A stretch of 64,000 bases of DNA, taken from Lasioglossum baleicum (lineage: Eukaryota > Arthropoda > Insecta > Hymenoptera > Halictidae). The translations under genes and the position numbers were made by a program. This document shows positions 1 to 12,521 of this stretch, piece by piece. The notes under the pieces are model-generated. The model ran no database searches, was not told the origin of the DNA, and was given only the letters and a program-made list of their open reading frames with translations. The stretch covers positions 18,244,810 to 18,308,809 of the forward strand of contig NC_134931.1 of assembly GCF_051020765.1 (NCBI RefSeq). Direction: 5' to 3'. Position 1 is the first letter of the stretch. Each line of letters opens with the position of its first letter.

Positions 1-1436
1 CATGGAGAAATAGTATTTATCATTGACTGTTTAGGTTAAAATCTTTGTGTACTCTACAAACGTAAATTTGAAACATTTTTGGAAATTGGTAACACCATAG
101 CTCGCAGTTTCCATAGTGCAGTCATCGTAGGTATTTCATGAGCCACCATTTGTATGCGACTCGAGGCATGAGCAGTCAATGTAAACTACGGGGGCGGAGC
201 ATTCGTAGAATGCCCTGAATTTTAGGGGAGTGCATTCTTCGAAAAAGTTAGAATTCCTAAAATGAAATGTCGTTCCCGTCAACTATTTCCATATTTACTC
301 TTTCAAAGAAGCCTAACTCGACAGAAATCCTGAAATTATCACAACCATAAAATTCCTACGTGTCTTTAAATATTAGAGACGCTTATAATTTCCATTCCAA
401 TATTTCAGATTTACTTAAAATATAACATAAATGATAATATTTAGTTATTTAAAGAAATAAAACTTTTTTGTAAATTCTATTTCGATCTCGGAACGTACAA
501 TTATTTAAAAGAAAAGAATAAAAGTTCATGGAAGTAAAAGTTTTAGTTAGAACTTGTAAAATATCATATAAAAATAAAAATTTTGCTATTATTGGATCAA
601 ATACGTTCTCCAACAATATTAAAAAATTCAACGCATAATACTGTAATACTATTAAATAATTCTTACAATTATATTGGTATTTTCAATGTTCCATTTATTT
701 GTAATATTTATGTGGATAATACGTACCTCACGGTTTGATTGTTTTATGGAATCTTTTTAAATGTGGATGTCCTAAAATAATTTGTAGAATTTAAAAAGAA
801 ATAAGAGATTTATTTCGACCTCTGATTTCTAACTATTATTTAGTAATTGTGTGAAATCAATAGCAACTAAATCGGACAACTATTAGGTTGTTATATTGAA
901 ATTGACGGACTGTTTCATTAATCAAAATGTGTCAATTTTGAACGAGAATATAGCAAAAATAAATAATACTAATGAACTGTCAATATATGTCAAATCTCGT
1001 TGCAATATTATTTATAACAGTTATTTTCATTTTACCTGGTATTCATGGCTGCAGTATAATATTTTTGTTGAATTTCAGCTCGTAACTTCTGCACACAAAA
1101 ACCCATAAAACTGAAATTACTTTCAAACCATTAAATGTTACGATTCATCCTACACGGTATTATGGTTGTTCTATCGGCAAACCGAGTAATATCTTCCATA
1201 AGATCGCACAACTACGTTTTAATAGAATAATCGAATTATGACACGACTCCTTAAATTTTATTCCCAGACGAATTTTTTTAATATTTAAATGTTACTTCGC
1301 GTAGAAAAATTTCGCATGCGAATCATTTTTAAAGGTTTTAAATTAATCGATTCAACCATTGTCGATTACATTTTCATAAATTCGAAACTAGTAAAAATTT
1401 GATAGTCATAAAATGTTGTTTATAATGTACAATTAC
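1..1436. other. AT-rich non-coding DNA
   Basis: No gene, repeat array or element end was found. The only structure is a short inverted pair near 190-235 (GAGCATTCGTAGAATGC and GGGAGTGCATTC). Confidence 0.6.
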
Positions 1437-1626
1437 TAGACTGTAAATCTTTATGCAAAATGAAAATTTTTCTACATCAATTGCGAAATTCAAGAGTCAA
1501 TAAAAACTTCTTCAATAACTTCGAAAAGTTGAAAATAATACATCGTTGCTCGTAATTCTCCTAATGTCTCTTCTGTTGTAAATTGTAGCTGTAAATGTTT
1601 GTCATGAATACAGAAAATCCAATAAT
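1437..1626. mobile_element. GACTGCGGATC-family MITE, degenerate copy
   Basis: Starts TAGACTGTAAATCTTTATGC, then AAAATGAAAATTTTTCTACA, and ends near CATGAATACAGAAAATCC, a decayed form of the family right end CATAAATGCATAAAATCCGC. Confidence 0.5.
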
Positions 1627-1790
1627 TGCTCTTGTGTAAATAGTAAACCCGCCACTGTATGAAATATTACGTTAATATTGCAATTTAATTGAAATGAATG
1701 GGTTCAATGAAATAATGCGTTTACGATTTATACAAAAAATGTTCAAAAGGTGCTGGGATATCAAATCTGGACCTACAAATGTTATTACCA

Positions 1791-1990
1791 AACTGCGGAT
1801 TTTTATGCATTTATAAAGAAATTGGCTGAGTGAAATGTAAAACAGTAAAGAATAACAAAATTTTAAGAACATTGCAATGTTGTTTTTCATGCAATGAAAT
1901 CATTAAGGGATGAGATTAATTTTTATTTTATTCCTGCTCCCCACAATCAATGAAGAATATTTTTATTTCGCATAAAGATCCGCAGGCTAG
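1791..1990. mobile_element. GACTGCGGATC-family MITE
   Basis: One end ACTGCGGATTTTTATGCATT, other end GCATAAAGATCCGCAGGCTAG. About 200 bases, no coding capacity. A further right end, ATCCGCAGTCTA, at 2,067-2,078 suggests an adjoining damaged copy. Confidence 0.75.
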
Positions 1991-2477
1991 TTATTACCAA
2001 TGAAAATAGAAATTAATTTGGTACCAGTTTCTGAAAATTTGTCTATAAAAATTGAAAATTGCATAATCATCCGCAGTCTACTCATAATGTTCAGTTAACC
2101 GACTCCATCTATACTACAGTATTATACAAATGTTATCACGGCTTGAATATCAATAGAAAATTCTCGTTTCTTCGTAATAAAATCTTCACACGGTGTTTGC
2201 TATGTCGACACGATCATAACATGTTTGCTGTCGTTTATGCCACGTAATAAAATTGTTACGAGCATTAGTAAGGGTAACTACCCTTAACGCTTCATCAATG
2301 CTGCACGGGAATTGACCTAGAACGTAGAACCCTTTATAGTTGCGAACAATTGACTCCATTTTTTGCGCTTGAACCAAACTTCAACCCTTCACGCCCTGAA
2401 TTATGTCATTTTTATTTTCCATTGCTATTTTTACTCCGGACACGTCAAGATTGTAAGATGTTAAGTATAAATAGGTT

Positions 2478-2640
2478 TGTATAAATAATTAATGTAATTT
2501 AATTACAATGTACTTTATAATTGTACTCCAATTGCAATTACGAATTACATTGTAACTTAATTGAATGAAGATCTGAATTATAAATTACAATATCAGTGAA
2601 TTACGATGTAATTCAATTACAGCTTAGCACATTAGCTGCT
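2478..2640. repeat. AT-rich inverted/direct repeat tract
   Basis: Variants of GTAATTTAATTACAAT and AATTACATTGTAACTTAATT recur in both orientations. No element ends are visible. Confidence 0.4.
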
Positions 2641-3124
2641 TAGTACATTCTAAAAGCTAATATGCATATGATTAAATATTTAAAAAAACACATCATCAGT
2701 TTGTATAAATGTGTTTATGTAATACTGGACTTCTATTTTGTTTTTAAGATATGCTTGTTAAATACTCGATTGTTTCCGGAAACGATGCCTCGTTAATCCA
2801 CTGCAGTATTGAACTTATGAATTCGACAAAGGTCAGCATACTGCAGGTTACCCAACAGTGTACACAATTCCCTTATCTTAATCCGCCGATGTACTCTAGT
2901 GAATTACGCCAGAGTGTCTATGTTTGCCATTCCTTTTCATCCGACGTGTCCATAAGCCACATTGTTGACAAATTACCACATATTGTACAATGTTTCCGTG
3001 TACGACTACATCAACACGAGTACTGACATTCTCGAACTAAATATTTCAACACCAAATACCACCTCCCGAAAAATTGCCTATACTTAAACCGTGATAATTT
3101 CATAACAAATGGTGGTACGACAAT

Positions 3125-3559
3125 AAATTTGGACTCATTTTAAGCTAGAAGTCTCTACTTTCATGATCCAACGTTCATTTGATTTTGAGAATTTTATTTA
3201 TGATGTAGCGAGCGAGAAACTGTAGACATAATTTTTCTCGGGAACCCAGTACACTCAAACGTCTGTGAAAACTTCGAAAAATTTTTTTCAGTGACTGAAA
3301 CTACAATGGATTTAAAGATTGAAGTACATCGATTTTTCAGGAGCCGTTGTAAAGAGGGGACTTCAACCATCAAATCTATGGTAGCTTCATTTACGATAAA
3401 AATTTTTCGAAGTTTTCGACGACGTTTGAATTTGCAGCATTTTCGAAGAAAAATAGGTTGGGCTTCCCATTAGCTGTTTTATGTAAAATATCTTGGAGGA
3501 AAACGAACACTACGTTGCGAAAGTAGAGGCTTCAAACTTTAAAATGAGCCCGGTCATTT
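3125..3559. mobile_element. Fold-back element, about 435 bp
   Basis: The outer arms GGACTCATTTTAAGCTAGAA and its partner AAACTTTAAAATGAGCC pair imperfectly over roughly 40 bases. Inner arms GAAAACTTCGAAAAATTTTT (from about 3,267) and AAAAATTTTTCGAAGTTTTC also pair. No coding capacity is seen. Confidence 0.6.
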
Positions 3560-3857
3560 GGTTTTATTATTTATTTTAGCGAAATTATCGACGATGTTTT
3601 GATTTAATCCGTATACTTTGAAGTCTCTCGAAACTCGTTACACATTTATATGTGTATAACAAAAATTTAACGCGGCTGTAATACAAGTTTACCGATTAGG
3701 CAAAGGAGGTTACTCGGAGACACGCTTTTAAGAGGATGTAAACTTTAATAAATACGCTCTGGGTGCTTTTCGTGCAAACTTCTGCACCGTTTTCCGAGGG
3801 TGAAGACTGGAATATTGTTTAAAGGGTCTATAAATGGTTATGCGTTTAATATTATCA

Positions 3858-4180
3858 GACTGCAGATTTTTATGTAAAATAAAAATTGTCTGTATTAATT
3901 TCAAGGTACAGGGACAGTTGTTTCTTTGCTTAATAATTTTATCGAGTTGGAAACAATACCAGCTACATTTTAAAGTAACAGTTTTATTAATCAGAGAGAG
4001 AGAGAGAGAGAGAGAGTTATGAAAATAATAATTTTGTTTGTCAATTATAAGTTACAAACTTCTCTGCTTTAAAAATGGTTTAAAGCTGAAAATAATATGT
4101 TGACGACCTTAAATTATTTTATTCTCTCGTCCGTTCTAAACTGCACATTTTTTTCCATAAATGTCTACAATCTAGTCATC
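3858..4180. mobile_element. GACTGCGGATC-family MITE, degenerate, with GA repeat
   Basis: Starts AGACTGCAGATTTTTATGTA and ends near CATAAATGTCTACAATCTAG. It includes a (GA)n run at about 3,993-4,016. Confidence 0.45.
3993..4016. repeat. (GA)n microsatellite
   Basis: About twelve GA units in a row. Confidence 0.9.
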
Positions 4181-4394
4181 ACAATTTGCAACAATTATCT
4201 CTCAAAGTTTTACAAGTCGGTATCCTATCAAAGGTGGCGTTCAGTTCATTGAAAATCAGGCATGAATTTTTGCAATCATCCAGTTACATACTCATTAGAT
4301 GTTTAAAAATGCGAATCTGCATTTCGCAACAGTACTTGTCACATGGACAATAAAACTAGTTTTATTAGCACAATGGATCTAATAATATGATCAC

Positions 4395-4588
4395 TAGACA
4401 GCGGATCTCGCAAAATAAAAATGTTTTACATTGCGTGTGGGAAGCAGGAATAACATAAAAATTGATTTCATCCCTTAACGACTCTGTTACAATTAAAATT
4501 GCAATATTCTTGAATTTTTAAAATTCATTTATTGTTTTATACTTCGTCCAACCAATTTATTCATAAATGCAGAAACATCCGCAGTCTA
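4395..4588. mobile_element. GACTGCGGATC-family MITE
   Basis: Ends TAGACAGCGGATC and ATCCGCAGTCTA, TA at both borders, about 195 bases. Confidence 0.75.
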
Positions 4589-4620
4589 TTGATCACGTAT
4601 CGGACAGATTGATGATGAAT

Positions 4621-4822
4621 CGACTGCGGGCTTTATGCATTTATGGTAAACATGGATAGGTAAAATATAAAACAATAAAAGGATTGAAAGAATTTAAGAG
4701 TGTCGTTTATATTACCATCAACTTATTCAAATGATTAAAGGAAGAAATACAATTTTTATTTGGTTCCAGTACCTTGCAATTAATACATACAATTTTTATT
4801 TTGCATAAAGATCCGCAGTCTA
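4621..4822. mobile_element. GACTGCGGATC-family MITE, next to another copy
   Basis: Ends CGACTGCGGGCTTTATGCAT and GCATAAAGATCCGCAGTCTA. It lies 32 bases from the previous copy in the opposite orientation. Confidence 0.8.
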
Positions 4823-4832
4823 ATGATGAGTT

Positions 4833-5290
4833 TTGCACGAGACGAGAAATTTTGCAATGAGACGGCCATTTTCGCGATTTTCACTGCTCAAAGCTGCAAG
4901 TGCACGCGTCGGATCGCGGTCCGGGATGAAAAAAAATAAGTATCGAGTGATTATCGGGATTTATGATATTTTTCAGGAACGGAAGACGCATCGTTCGCAC
5001 AAGGACGGGTCTACAGCGCAGTAGAGACGATCGATGCAGCAACCGGCACAACCAGAGCCACCCCCAGATCGCACTTCCCTGCTCCTGCTTCTCTGTCTCT
5101 TCTCTCTTGGTCATGGCATCTCTTTATTCCCCTTTGCTCATCGTGCTACTTTTCCCTCAGTTTCTTCCTGTCACCTCAACTCCCATTCCTCTTTCATCTC
5201 CGCGGCTATTTTTAACACTTTCTTCCTTCCATTCTTTAATTTGCAAATAGCTGAGAAGTCTTCGGACGAAAGTTGAGCACGAGCCCCTGG
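4833..5290. promoter_or_regulatory. GC-richer island, function unknown
   Basis: This stretch is richer in GC and CpG than its surroundings. Short frames on the plus strand translate but resemble no family I know. It could be a non-coding first exon or a promoter; there is no direct support for either. Confidence 0.2.
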
Positions 5291-5983
5291 AGTTATTAAG
5301 TTCCAGTTATTGGAAGATCGTTTCTGTGGACTCCAGCTATCGAGCCAACAATTTCTGCAATAATTATTTCATTTCGCCGTTCCATTTATCGTCATGATTA
5401 TACACGTGAAATCTCAATTTCAATATTAACTCTGTTTAAAACATGTCGATTTTATGTTATAATTATCTTCCTTGTTGGTCCACTACTGACTGTGTTAGTG
5501 TGGTTTAATATCCACGATATACAATTCACCATGGAATAAATTAATTGTGTAACGTATTCTAATAATTTATTTTGGAGTCGATTGAAAGACGACTTTCACA
5601 TGTTATAGTTTATTGAAAAATTTATTGAATAGTTAAAATGCTGTGGTTGAAGTGTTAACATTGATGCAAAAACCAGGTACGAGTACTCGACTATAATTGT
5701 ATATTTTACAACATACATACGCTAGAATATACTCTTGAATATTTAAATTTATTATTAAAATTATTAAAAGGCAATATTAAAATTTAATATACTGTAATAA
5801 ACATACAATGAATTGCAACTTTCATTTTGTTTGACGATTCCCAACTTCCATTCAATTTATTTATTTATGTTTTATGTAGCAGAGTAATCAATAAAAAATT
5901 TCTGGTTTCTCAGTTTTCTCTTCATGAAAAAAAGTCAACGAAATAATTTATGCAAATATAGTTATTTATGTTATGTAATAGTG

Positions 5984-6161
5984 AGTTTTATTAATCAATT
6001 ATAGGTACGTGTATATGTGATAGTAAATTTTATTAATCAATTATAGGAATATATGTGATAGTAAATTTTATTAATCAATTATAGGAATATATGTGATTGT
6101 AAATTTTATTAATCAATTATAGGAATATATGTGATAGTAACAGTTTTATTAATCAATTATA
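5984..6161 (+). repeat. Minisatellite, about 38-42 bp unit, five copies
   Basis: TTTTATTAATCAATTATAGG recurs at about 5,986, 6,028, 6,067, 6,105 and 6,144, separated by variants of AATATATGTGATAGTAAA. Confidence 0.9.
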
Positions 6162-6247
6162 TGTATGTAAAAAATAGAAGTTTGTTGCAAAGCCGATAAA
6201 AATCGAATTTCTCGTGTATATATGAATAAAATTCGCGACATAATAAT

Positions 6248-6463
6248 TAGACAGCGGATCTATATGCAAAATAAAAATTTTCCACCTGAATTGCAACAAA
6301 CTGGAGTGACATATAAATTTATTTCCTCTCTTAATATGTTCGATGAAAATAATATAAAAGGGTTGAAAATAATATAAAAGTGTTTTGGAATTCGTCTAAG
6401 GTTTTCAATGTTTTAAATTACACCTACTCGTTTTTGTCATAAATGCATAAAATCCGCTGTCTA
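6248..6463. mobile_element. GACTGCGGATC-family MITE
   Basis: Ends TAGACAGCGGATCTATATGC and GCATAAAATCCGCTGTCTA, with TA at both borders; 216 bases. Confidence 0.85.
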
Positions 6464-6944
6464 GTAATAATTACGGTAAGTAATTCTTCAGGAAACTGTT
6501 TCTTCATTACATCCACTGTGCACGATCTCTGTGTAAGCTATCTCAAGCTAATGAATTAGGTGAAGCGTTTGACGTGCGAAATGGATGGCTGTTAGCATTA
6601 AATACGAAGTAATATATACGATATTAATTAATTATAGTACACTCCTCACTGATACAAGCTTTCGAAATATCTGTGCCTTTCGAAATTGCATGAACCGAAA
6701 CGATAGAGATTTCGCAAAGCGAGGGCGCAGTATAAATAATTTACGTTATTGCCGAATGAAGTATAACTTCTCGAGATTTCATTACCGTATTAAAATTCCA
6801 CTATGCCTGCTGGAGGAAGTACTCGTGATAATATTAACTGACTTTGATATGAAGATAGCGCGTTTTTTAAAAATTGCAGCACGCTGTTATACTGATATTT
6901 TGATTATGCAACGTTGGACTTTCTGCATTCGTCTACTTTTGTCG

Positions 6945-7060
6945 TCAAAAGACTGTACATCTTTATGCAAAGTTAAAATTCTCCAGGGAACATATTTTCT
7001 GTAACGAAAATGACAACTTGAAAGACACAGGAACGAAACAAAAAGTTATAGCATTTCTTT
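6945..7060. mobile_element. GACTGCGGATC-family MITE, left half only
   Basis: Starts AGACTGTACATCTTTATGCA and continues as a decayed family body. No right end is found. Confidence 0.4.
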
Positions 7061-7135
7061 ATTTAATAATTCGAATAGGATGAAGATGAAATTAAATTTT
7101 TTAATTCTCTTTGCCTGTCAATTGTTGTAACTGCC

Positions 7136-7330
7136 GATCTTTATCTATATAAATAAAAATGTAAATGTCAGTTTGTTTGTAATCGAACATCTCCGTAACG
7201 GCTGAACGTAGAAAGCTGGGATTTGAGCCATTAGACGCAACGTTTCTTCGGGAAGGTTTATGAGAAATCAGCATGCGAAAAAGTCTATTTGTTCAAGAGT
7301 TTTGACAATTTTTTCACCGGCTACAACGCT
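7136..7330 (+). mobile_element. Interspersed-repeat end (possibly Helitron-like)
   Basis: ATCTATATAAATAAAAATGT, TGTCAGTTTGTTTGTAATCG and ACATCTCCGTAACGGCTGAA are a sequence style that recurs at ends of insect interspersed elements, often Helitrons. The class is a guess from memory; no helicase or matching terminus is present. Confidence 0.3.
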
Positions 7331-7461
7331 AACTGCTTACTTTAAGTTATGTGAATGTGACGCGTTTTCGAAAACAGCGTGCACTAAGGCGATGAATAAT
7401 ACAATGTTTCATTTTTTCGTGTGACATAAAACACCTTCTGGCGAGCATTTCGATTGAAAAG

Positions 7462-7640
7462 GTCAAACAAAATATTTTCAGATCGTAGGACGGAGTATTG
7501 AATTCCGTAGGTGGTCCAATTGTCGAATTTCGCACCGTTCGAGTGTTTCCTCGAGGGAGCACTAAAAAATATCGTGTTTCAACATGTACTGGCAAAAATA
7601 AAGGACAATGGACCAGCGCAGACTTTACTGGACAGAATCC
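7462..7640 (+). pseudogene. Second, more decayed transposase relic
   Basis: Reading + strand gives FSDRRTEY, then after a stop VVQLSNFAPFECFLEGALKN and IVFQHVLAKIKDN. This looks like a decayed version of the block RWIG...SPDLTPxDFFLWGALKNIVFQ of the same transposase class as at 36.5 kb. An in-frame stop and lost catalytic residues make it non-functional. Assignment is by pattern memory only. Confidence 0.45.
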
Positions 7641-7968
7641 AGGAACGATTTTACTGTAGCTCTAAGCTTGTCTTATACCGTAAAGCTCAGCGCACATATA
7701 AACACTTGTTCGCTTGAGCTGAACTCGAAAATTATTCAAACCGTGTCTATGCGACAGTTGTTGCGCTAACAGTGGAAACTAAGAAATACTTTCGACGAGT
7801 TCAAGAGTACCCACAATGCTCAAACAATTAGATAACTTACGTAAAACCACATTTGACAAAAGAATGAACAATAATCACTGAATAACAATTTATATCGTCA
7901 CCATAGTGCATATTAATTTTAGTATGATGCTGAATTGTTTTCAACTAGAAAGTTGAATTTGCTTGTAA

Positions 7969-8160
7969 TTAGACATTTTATGCATTTATAACACAAACGA
8001 GGTGTAATTTGAAACAGTAAAAACATTAGAAGAATTTAAAAATACTGTTGTATTATTTTATTCAACCCATTGAACATATTAAGAGCGAAAATAAATTTTC
8101 ATTTCACTCCAGTTTGTTGCGATTTATACAGAACATTTTTATTTTGCATAAAGATCCGCA
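7969..8160. mobile_element. GACTGCGGATC-family MITE
   Basis: The left end is shortened (TAGACATTTTATGCATTTAT) and the right end is GCATAAAGATCCGCA. The body keeps AAACAGTAAAAACATTAGAA and CACTCCAGTTTGTTGC. Confidence 0.7.
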
Positions 8161-8348
8161 TGGATTTATTTTATGTGTGTACGTTACGTTTCAATGCTAA
8201 CAGTGGCTTCATAAAATTATTAAGAGAAAAAATAAATATTTGCGCAGCTCCTGTTTCTTGTAATTGACTTGGAAAATTTTTATTTTGCATAAAGATCTGC
8301 ATGGATTTATTTTATGTGTGGACGTTACGTTTCAATGCTAACAGTGGC
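8133..8348. repeat. Tandem duplication of a MITE end plus flank
   Basis: ATTTTTATTTTGCATAAAGA and ATGGATTTATTTTATGTGTG occur twice, about 141 bases apart, each followed by GTTTCAATGCTAACAGTGGC. Confidence 0.8.
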
Positions 8349-9467
8349 ATTAAAAACGGGAATAAAAATTACTGAAAATACCCGGTGTAGATCGGTTTAT
8401 CGTTGAACCGAGCGACGCAATGATTAACCAGCTTATTTTTATGGAAATCGGATTTCGTGACACGCTACACCTGAAAATGTATAATCTAACGAGGTACAGT
8501 AGTTTACATGTATGGCTATGGAAACGAGTAATTATTAAATTTGATTTCCATAAGCTCCTGTTACTTTGAGTCTGTTAAAGCAGTAAACTAATAAACATTA
8601 AACGGCAATATGGAAAGTGAATGAAACTAATAAACTAATACTACATGCACTCATGCCTGTTTATTCCATAATGAGTCTGCGCTATTGCATCAAATCACCA
8701 TCATAGAATTATAGAACAGTTTGTTGCCGATCAAATCACATAATTAAAATCCTACTGTGTATTAGAATATGTTGCAAAATGATTTCACCCCTCGTGAATA
8801 CACTGCAAATTAATAATATTCAAATCATTCCCTGAATTTTGCAATTAATAGATCGATTATATGCAATATAGTTAGACAGTAGATATTGTGCACTAGTAAC
8901 AAAATTGGGAGGATGCTATTTAAAGCAATAGACTCTTTGAGTATGAAAACGTCGAAATATATTATTTTTAACTTACTAAAATGATTATAAGAAATTTGTA
9001 CACGATTAAATAATTTGTTTTATGTTCTGAATGCAAGTAGTCACGGAAGTGAGAAACGTAATTCGAAAACATTGACTGTAAACTGATATTTGTGTCATAA
9101 TACCGATGTGTACGGAAAGAACGAAAATTTTCCGGCCGATTGCCAAGCTGAAATGAATTTTAAACTCACAAAGACTACGAAATAATTTCCTTACATTTTT
9201 CACGCAATTGGCTACGACCGAGAAATGAAAAATGCTAAGCCCTGGCGGGGCGCGAGTTGAACGCCACAGAGAACGTAATAAGCCGCCGCGCCGTGCTGCT
9301 TTCCTCAATTAGGTTACGATTAAGGGAAATACGGGTCTAGTCACGCGAATTTATTGCCGGTCGCTAACACAATAACACGCTGCTTCGCGATATTCTATAG
9401 TCGTCGAGTGTTGAGCAGATATTTACACATCTTCGCGTTGTTACAAGAATTCGCGGAGACTTTTAAT

Positions 9468-9761
9468 TTAACCCGACGTTAGTTAGGTGGGGTCTCACAG
9501 ACCCCAGAGATTTTAGATTGATTGTAACATGGTAAAGATGTTTCATTAATCGAGTATTTTTGAATAATATTATAATAATAATTTAATTTCGTGGATCTGC
9601 GTTTTTACTCGGATAAATTGCAAGCCTCTTAAGCAATACCTAATATTATATTTATGAAAGAGGTATTTATTTCTATAATACAATATATTATTTCGGTGGG
9701 TCTGTGAGACCCCACCTTACCACTTACGATACATTTTCCCACCTTACCAACGCCGGGTTAA
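9468..9761. mobile_element. 294-bp TTAA-bounded MITE with two-layer inverted repeats
   Basis: Outer ends TTAACCCGACGTT and AACGCCGGGTTAA; inner arms GGTGGGGTCTCACAGACCC (about 9,486-9,504) and GGGTCTGTGAGACCCCACC (about 9,698-9,716). TTAA at both borders suggests piggyBac-type mobility. No coding capacity. Confidence 0.85.
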
Positions 9762-10295
9762 AAATATTTTAATTTTTAAGAGAGTTTAAGCATCAAGATT
9801 GCGGATTTCTGATCGCGGTAGGGTAGCCGTCATTCCTCTGCCGTGTAGGTTTTGGGCCATTACCACCCATGTGTTCGACAAATTGTCACCCAACATGTGG
9901 TCAACGTGTTCACGCTCCTGTCGCAACCGATTACCTATTGTCAGCGTTATAACTACGTACAAACAACATCGCAACTAGGATCTACTAACCAAGCATTTGT
10001 ATATGTATAGCTTTCCATAGAATATATTCACACCATAAGAATCACCCTGTTGCCCACCTTCATCGTTAAAATGTTAAATACAACGCACCCTTTATAAAAT
10101 ATAAAATATTAAAACAATTTAACAATTTAACAATTAAAATTAATTAACAATTTAAAATTAATTACTAAAATTAATGTGACTAGATTGACTCTAGTGTCAT
10201 GGGTGTGTGCGTTTTGTTTAACTTCTTCTAACCAAATCTTCCGTTTAATTTTTTCTAATAAATTGGGGTCCTTTTATACAATACAAAAAAATATT

Positions 10296-10478
10296 TTGCG
10301 AATTTTTATGTAAAATAAAAGTTGTCTGCAATAGTTGCAACATACAGGAACTGAAAAGACATTTATTTTCTGAAACAATTTTACTGGGTTGAAAATGATA
10401 CAACAGTTTATAGACTTTTAAAATGTTTTTGCTGTTTCGCCTTCGTTCTACTCATTCTTGTCATAAATGCATAAATAA
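10296..10478. mobile_element. GACTGCGGATC-family MITE, degenerate
   Basis: The body resembles the family (TTTTTATGTAAAATAAAAGT to TCATAAATGCATAAAT), but both terminal GACTGC motifs are lost. Confidence 0.45.
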
Positions 10479-11859
10479 ATGTATAGAACTACTGCAAGTG
10501 ACGAAATCAATTTGTTCAGAAGTTCCAAAATGGCGTAACAACAATAAAACCAATACAAATAAATATTACTGCATCGTACAACTCCAATTTTTATTTAACA
10601 ATTATTGAAATTATAAGAATACCTTCACTGTAAATCGTGAAATAAATATCTGTATCCAAGCACGTACAATAATAAAAATGGTGTATAACTTCTGAATGAA
10701 TTAAATCTTGTAAGTTTCAGAAGGCAATAAGTACGTCTTTGTTGTTAAAATCGGTTAAAAGATTTCTACTTCATTAAGTACCAACTAGGCAATCAAGGCG
10801 TTCAATGACGTGATTAATGGCTGTCCCGAAGGTTAAAGTAGTGGTAAGGGTGCATGGAAAAGGATTGAATAGCCTCGAGTCTGCCTTGTTGGACGCTGAT
10901 AGTCTTGAGCTTCCCCAAGGGACGAATAAGGATTTGTTACTATACATAGTTTCTCTCTGGAGACTGTTAACATTCAGCCGTAGACAAATTTAATTAGAGC
11001 ACAAATTAAACTGCTATTGAACTGCATTGGTCGTTTATTTCCTACTTACAGTGGTTCGAAGATTTAGTTTATTCATTCCCTGCTCGTAATACTTCTCGTA
11101 ATTATGCGAACGACAGAGACTTTACTGATGATACTGATTAATAAATGTCTGATGCTGTCGATACCATAAATTACTCTTTATTAAAACAATTAACAGTTCT
11201 CCTCTTGCACAGTGATTTCAATTTCAGATATCCTGAATGTCTATTCTTGACATAAACAAATCTTTTAACATCACAAGTGGATCTCGGTTACTTTTTTATA
11301 AACGTTATAAACTGCATATTTATTTAGCTAAAGTCGATTATCGCTTATAGCGACTACATCAGAATATTCTAATGAATTTTAGAATATATTAATGAAACAT
11401 TTTTCCTCTATTGTATACTTTTTATTTTTTTAAGTTCAATAATTCGCAAATTTTTTCACGTTTCCTTATTCTTAAGTAATTATTAATATTCTAAATAATA
11501 CAACACAGAGTAATATAAAATTCTTTAAGTGTTCTTACTGTTTTACATGTGGTTTACTCATTTTTTTAACGAATTTATTAACAAAGGTATTCTTATTATT
11601 CTTATAGGAATTATTAATAAAATTCGAGAGATTTCTCCTATTCAGTAAAATCTTATTCACTAATTCTTCACGAATTGAATTTCACTTTTGTCTACATTTT
11701 ATGAGAAAGTCAATTGCAAAAATTGCAGAAAAGCAATAAAAAAACTATCGAAGATGTTACTCAATTTTTTTCGACGAATGCCAGGAATATCTGAGTAGCA
11801 AAATATTCAATCCTAAAAACGCCGGAGGTCGTTCAAACAAAAATTAAACTAAAATCCTT

Positions 11860-12420
11860 TCAGTGTAATTCCGCCGTAGCTCCCTCAGCACTATGTTCAA
11901 TAGAGGCTCTAAATGATAAATGAGGATGTGATCGAGTGTTTGAAATGATTGCAGTAAAGGGATCAATATTGAAGGGGTTTATTAACTGACGTGTCGCGGC
12001 GGCTGGCAAATTGGCAGCTTTGATCACCGCGGGGATCATTAAAAATTCAAAGCCCTTAACGAGACTCCGGAGAACAAGTCCCGAAACATTTTCGAAGACT
12101 CGTGTTTCCGAGAGGAGACGTTTATAGCTGGCTTGTCTTGGCCGAATTAATTGAATCAAAACTCGGCTCGTTTCACGTCAAGATCGCCGGCAAATTAATT
12201 TCTTATGTGACAGATTTGCTCGACGGAGTTTGCAAATAGGTTTCATGTAATTCGGTTCGTCGTTATTTTTAATGTAATTGATTGTTGCGGCGAGTTGTAA
12301 GACGGGGAAAATATTCGAGTTTTCCGAGAGCAATAACACTTTCCGCAGATCATTATTAAATGTAAATGCCAGACTCTGCTGTGGCGCCTGTGCATCGATT
12401 GAATAATTTATCAGTTTTTA
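11860..12420. promoter_or_regulatory. Moderately GC-rich unique stretch
   Basis: Less AT-rich than its surroundings, with many AATTA/TAATT cores amid GC-rich words, and no repeat structure. A 99-codon frame on the minus strand shows no known family. A conserved regulatory element is possible but unproven. Confidence 0.2.
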
Positions 12421-12521
12421 ATGGTTAATAAAACAGGGGCGACACAAGTGTTATTTTTAGTTAAGTTATTCAATTAGGAGAAGTTGTGTCTATTTTTATT
12501 TTTCGACCTAATACTAATCAT

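Noticed and set aside
6585..7004. 139-codon open frame on the plus strand
   Set aside because: It runs into a GACTGCGGATC MITE half and shows no domain; probably chance.
11860..12159. 99-codon open frame on the minus strand
   Set aside because: No recognisable motif, no splice context; more likely a GC-richer non-coding stretch.
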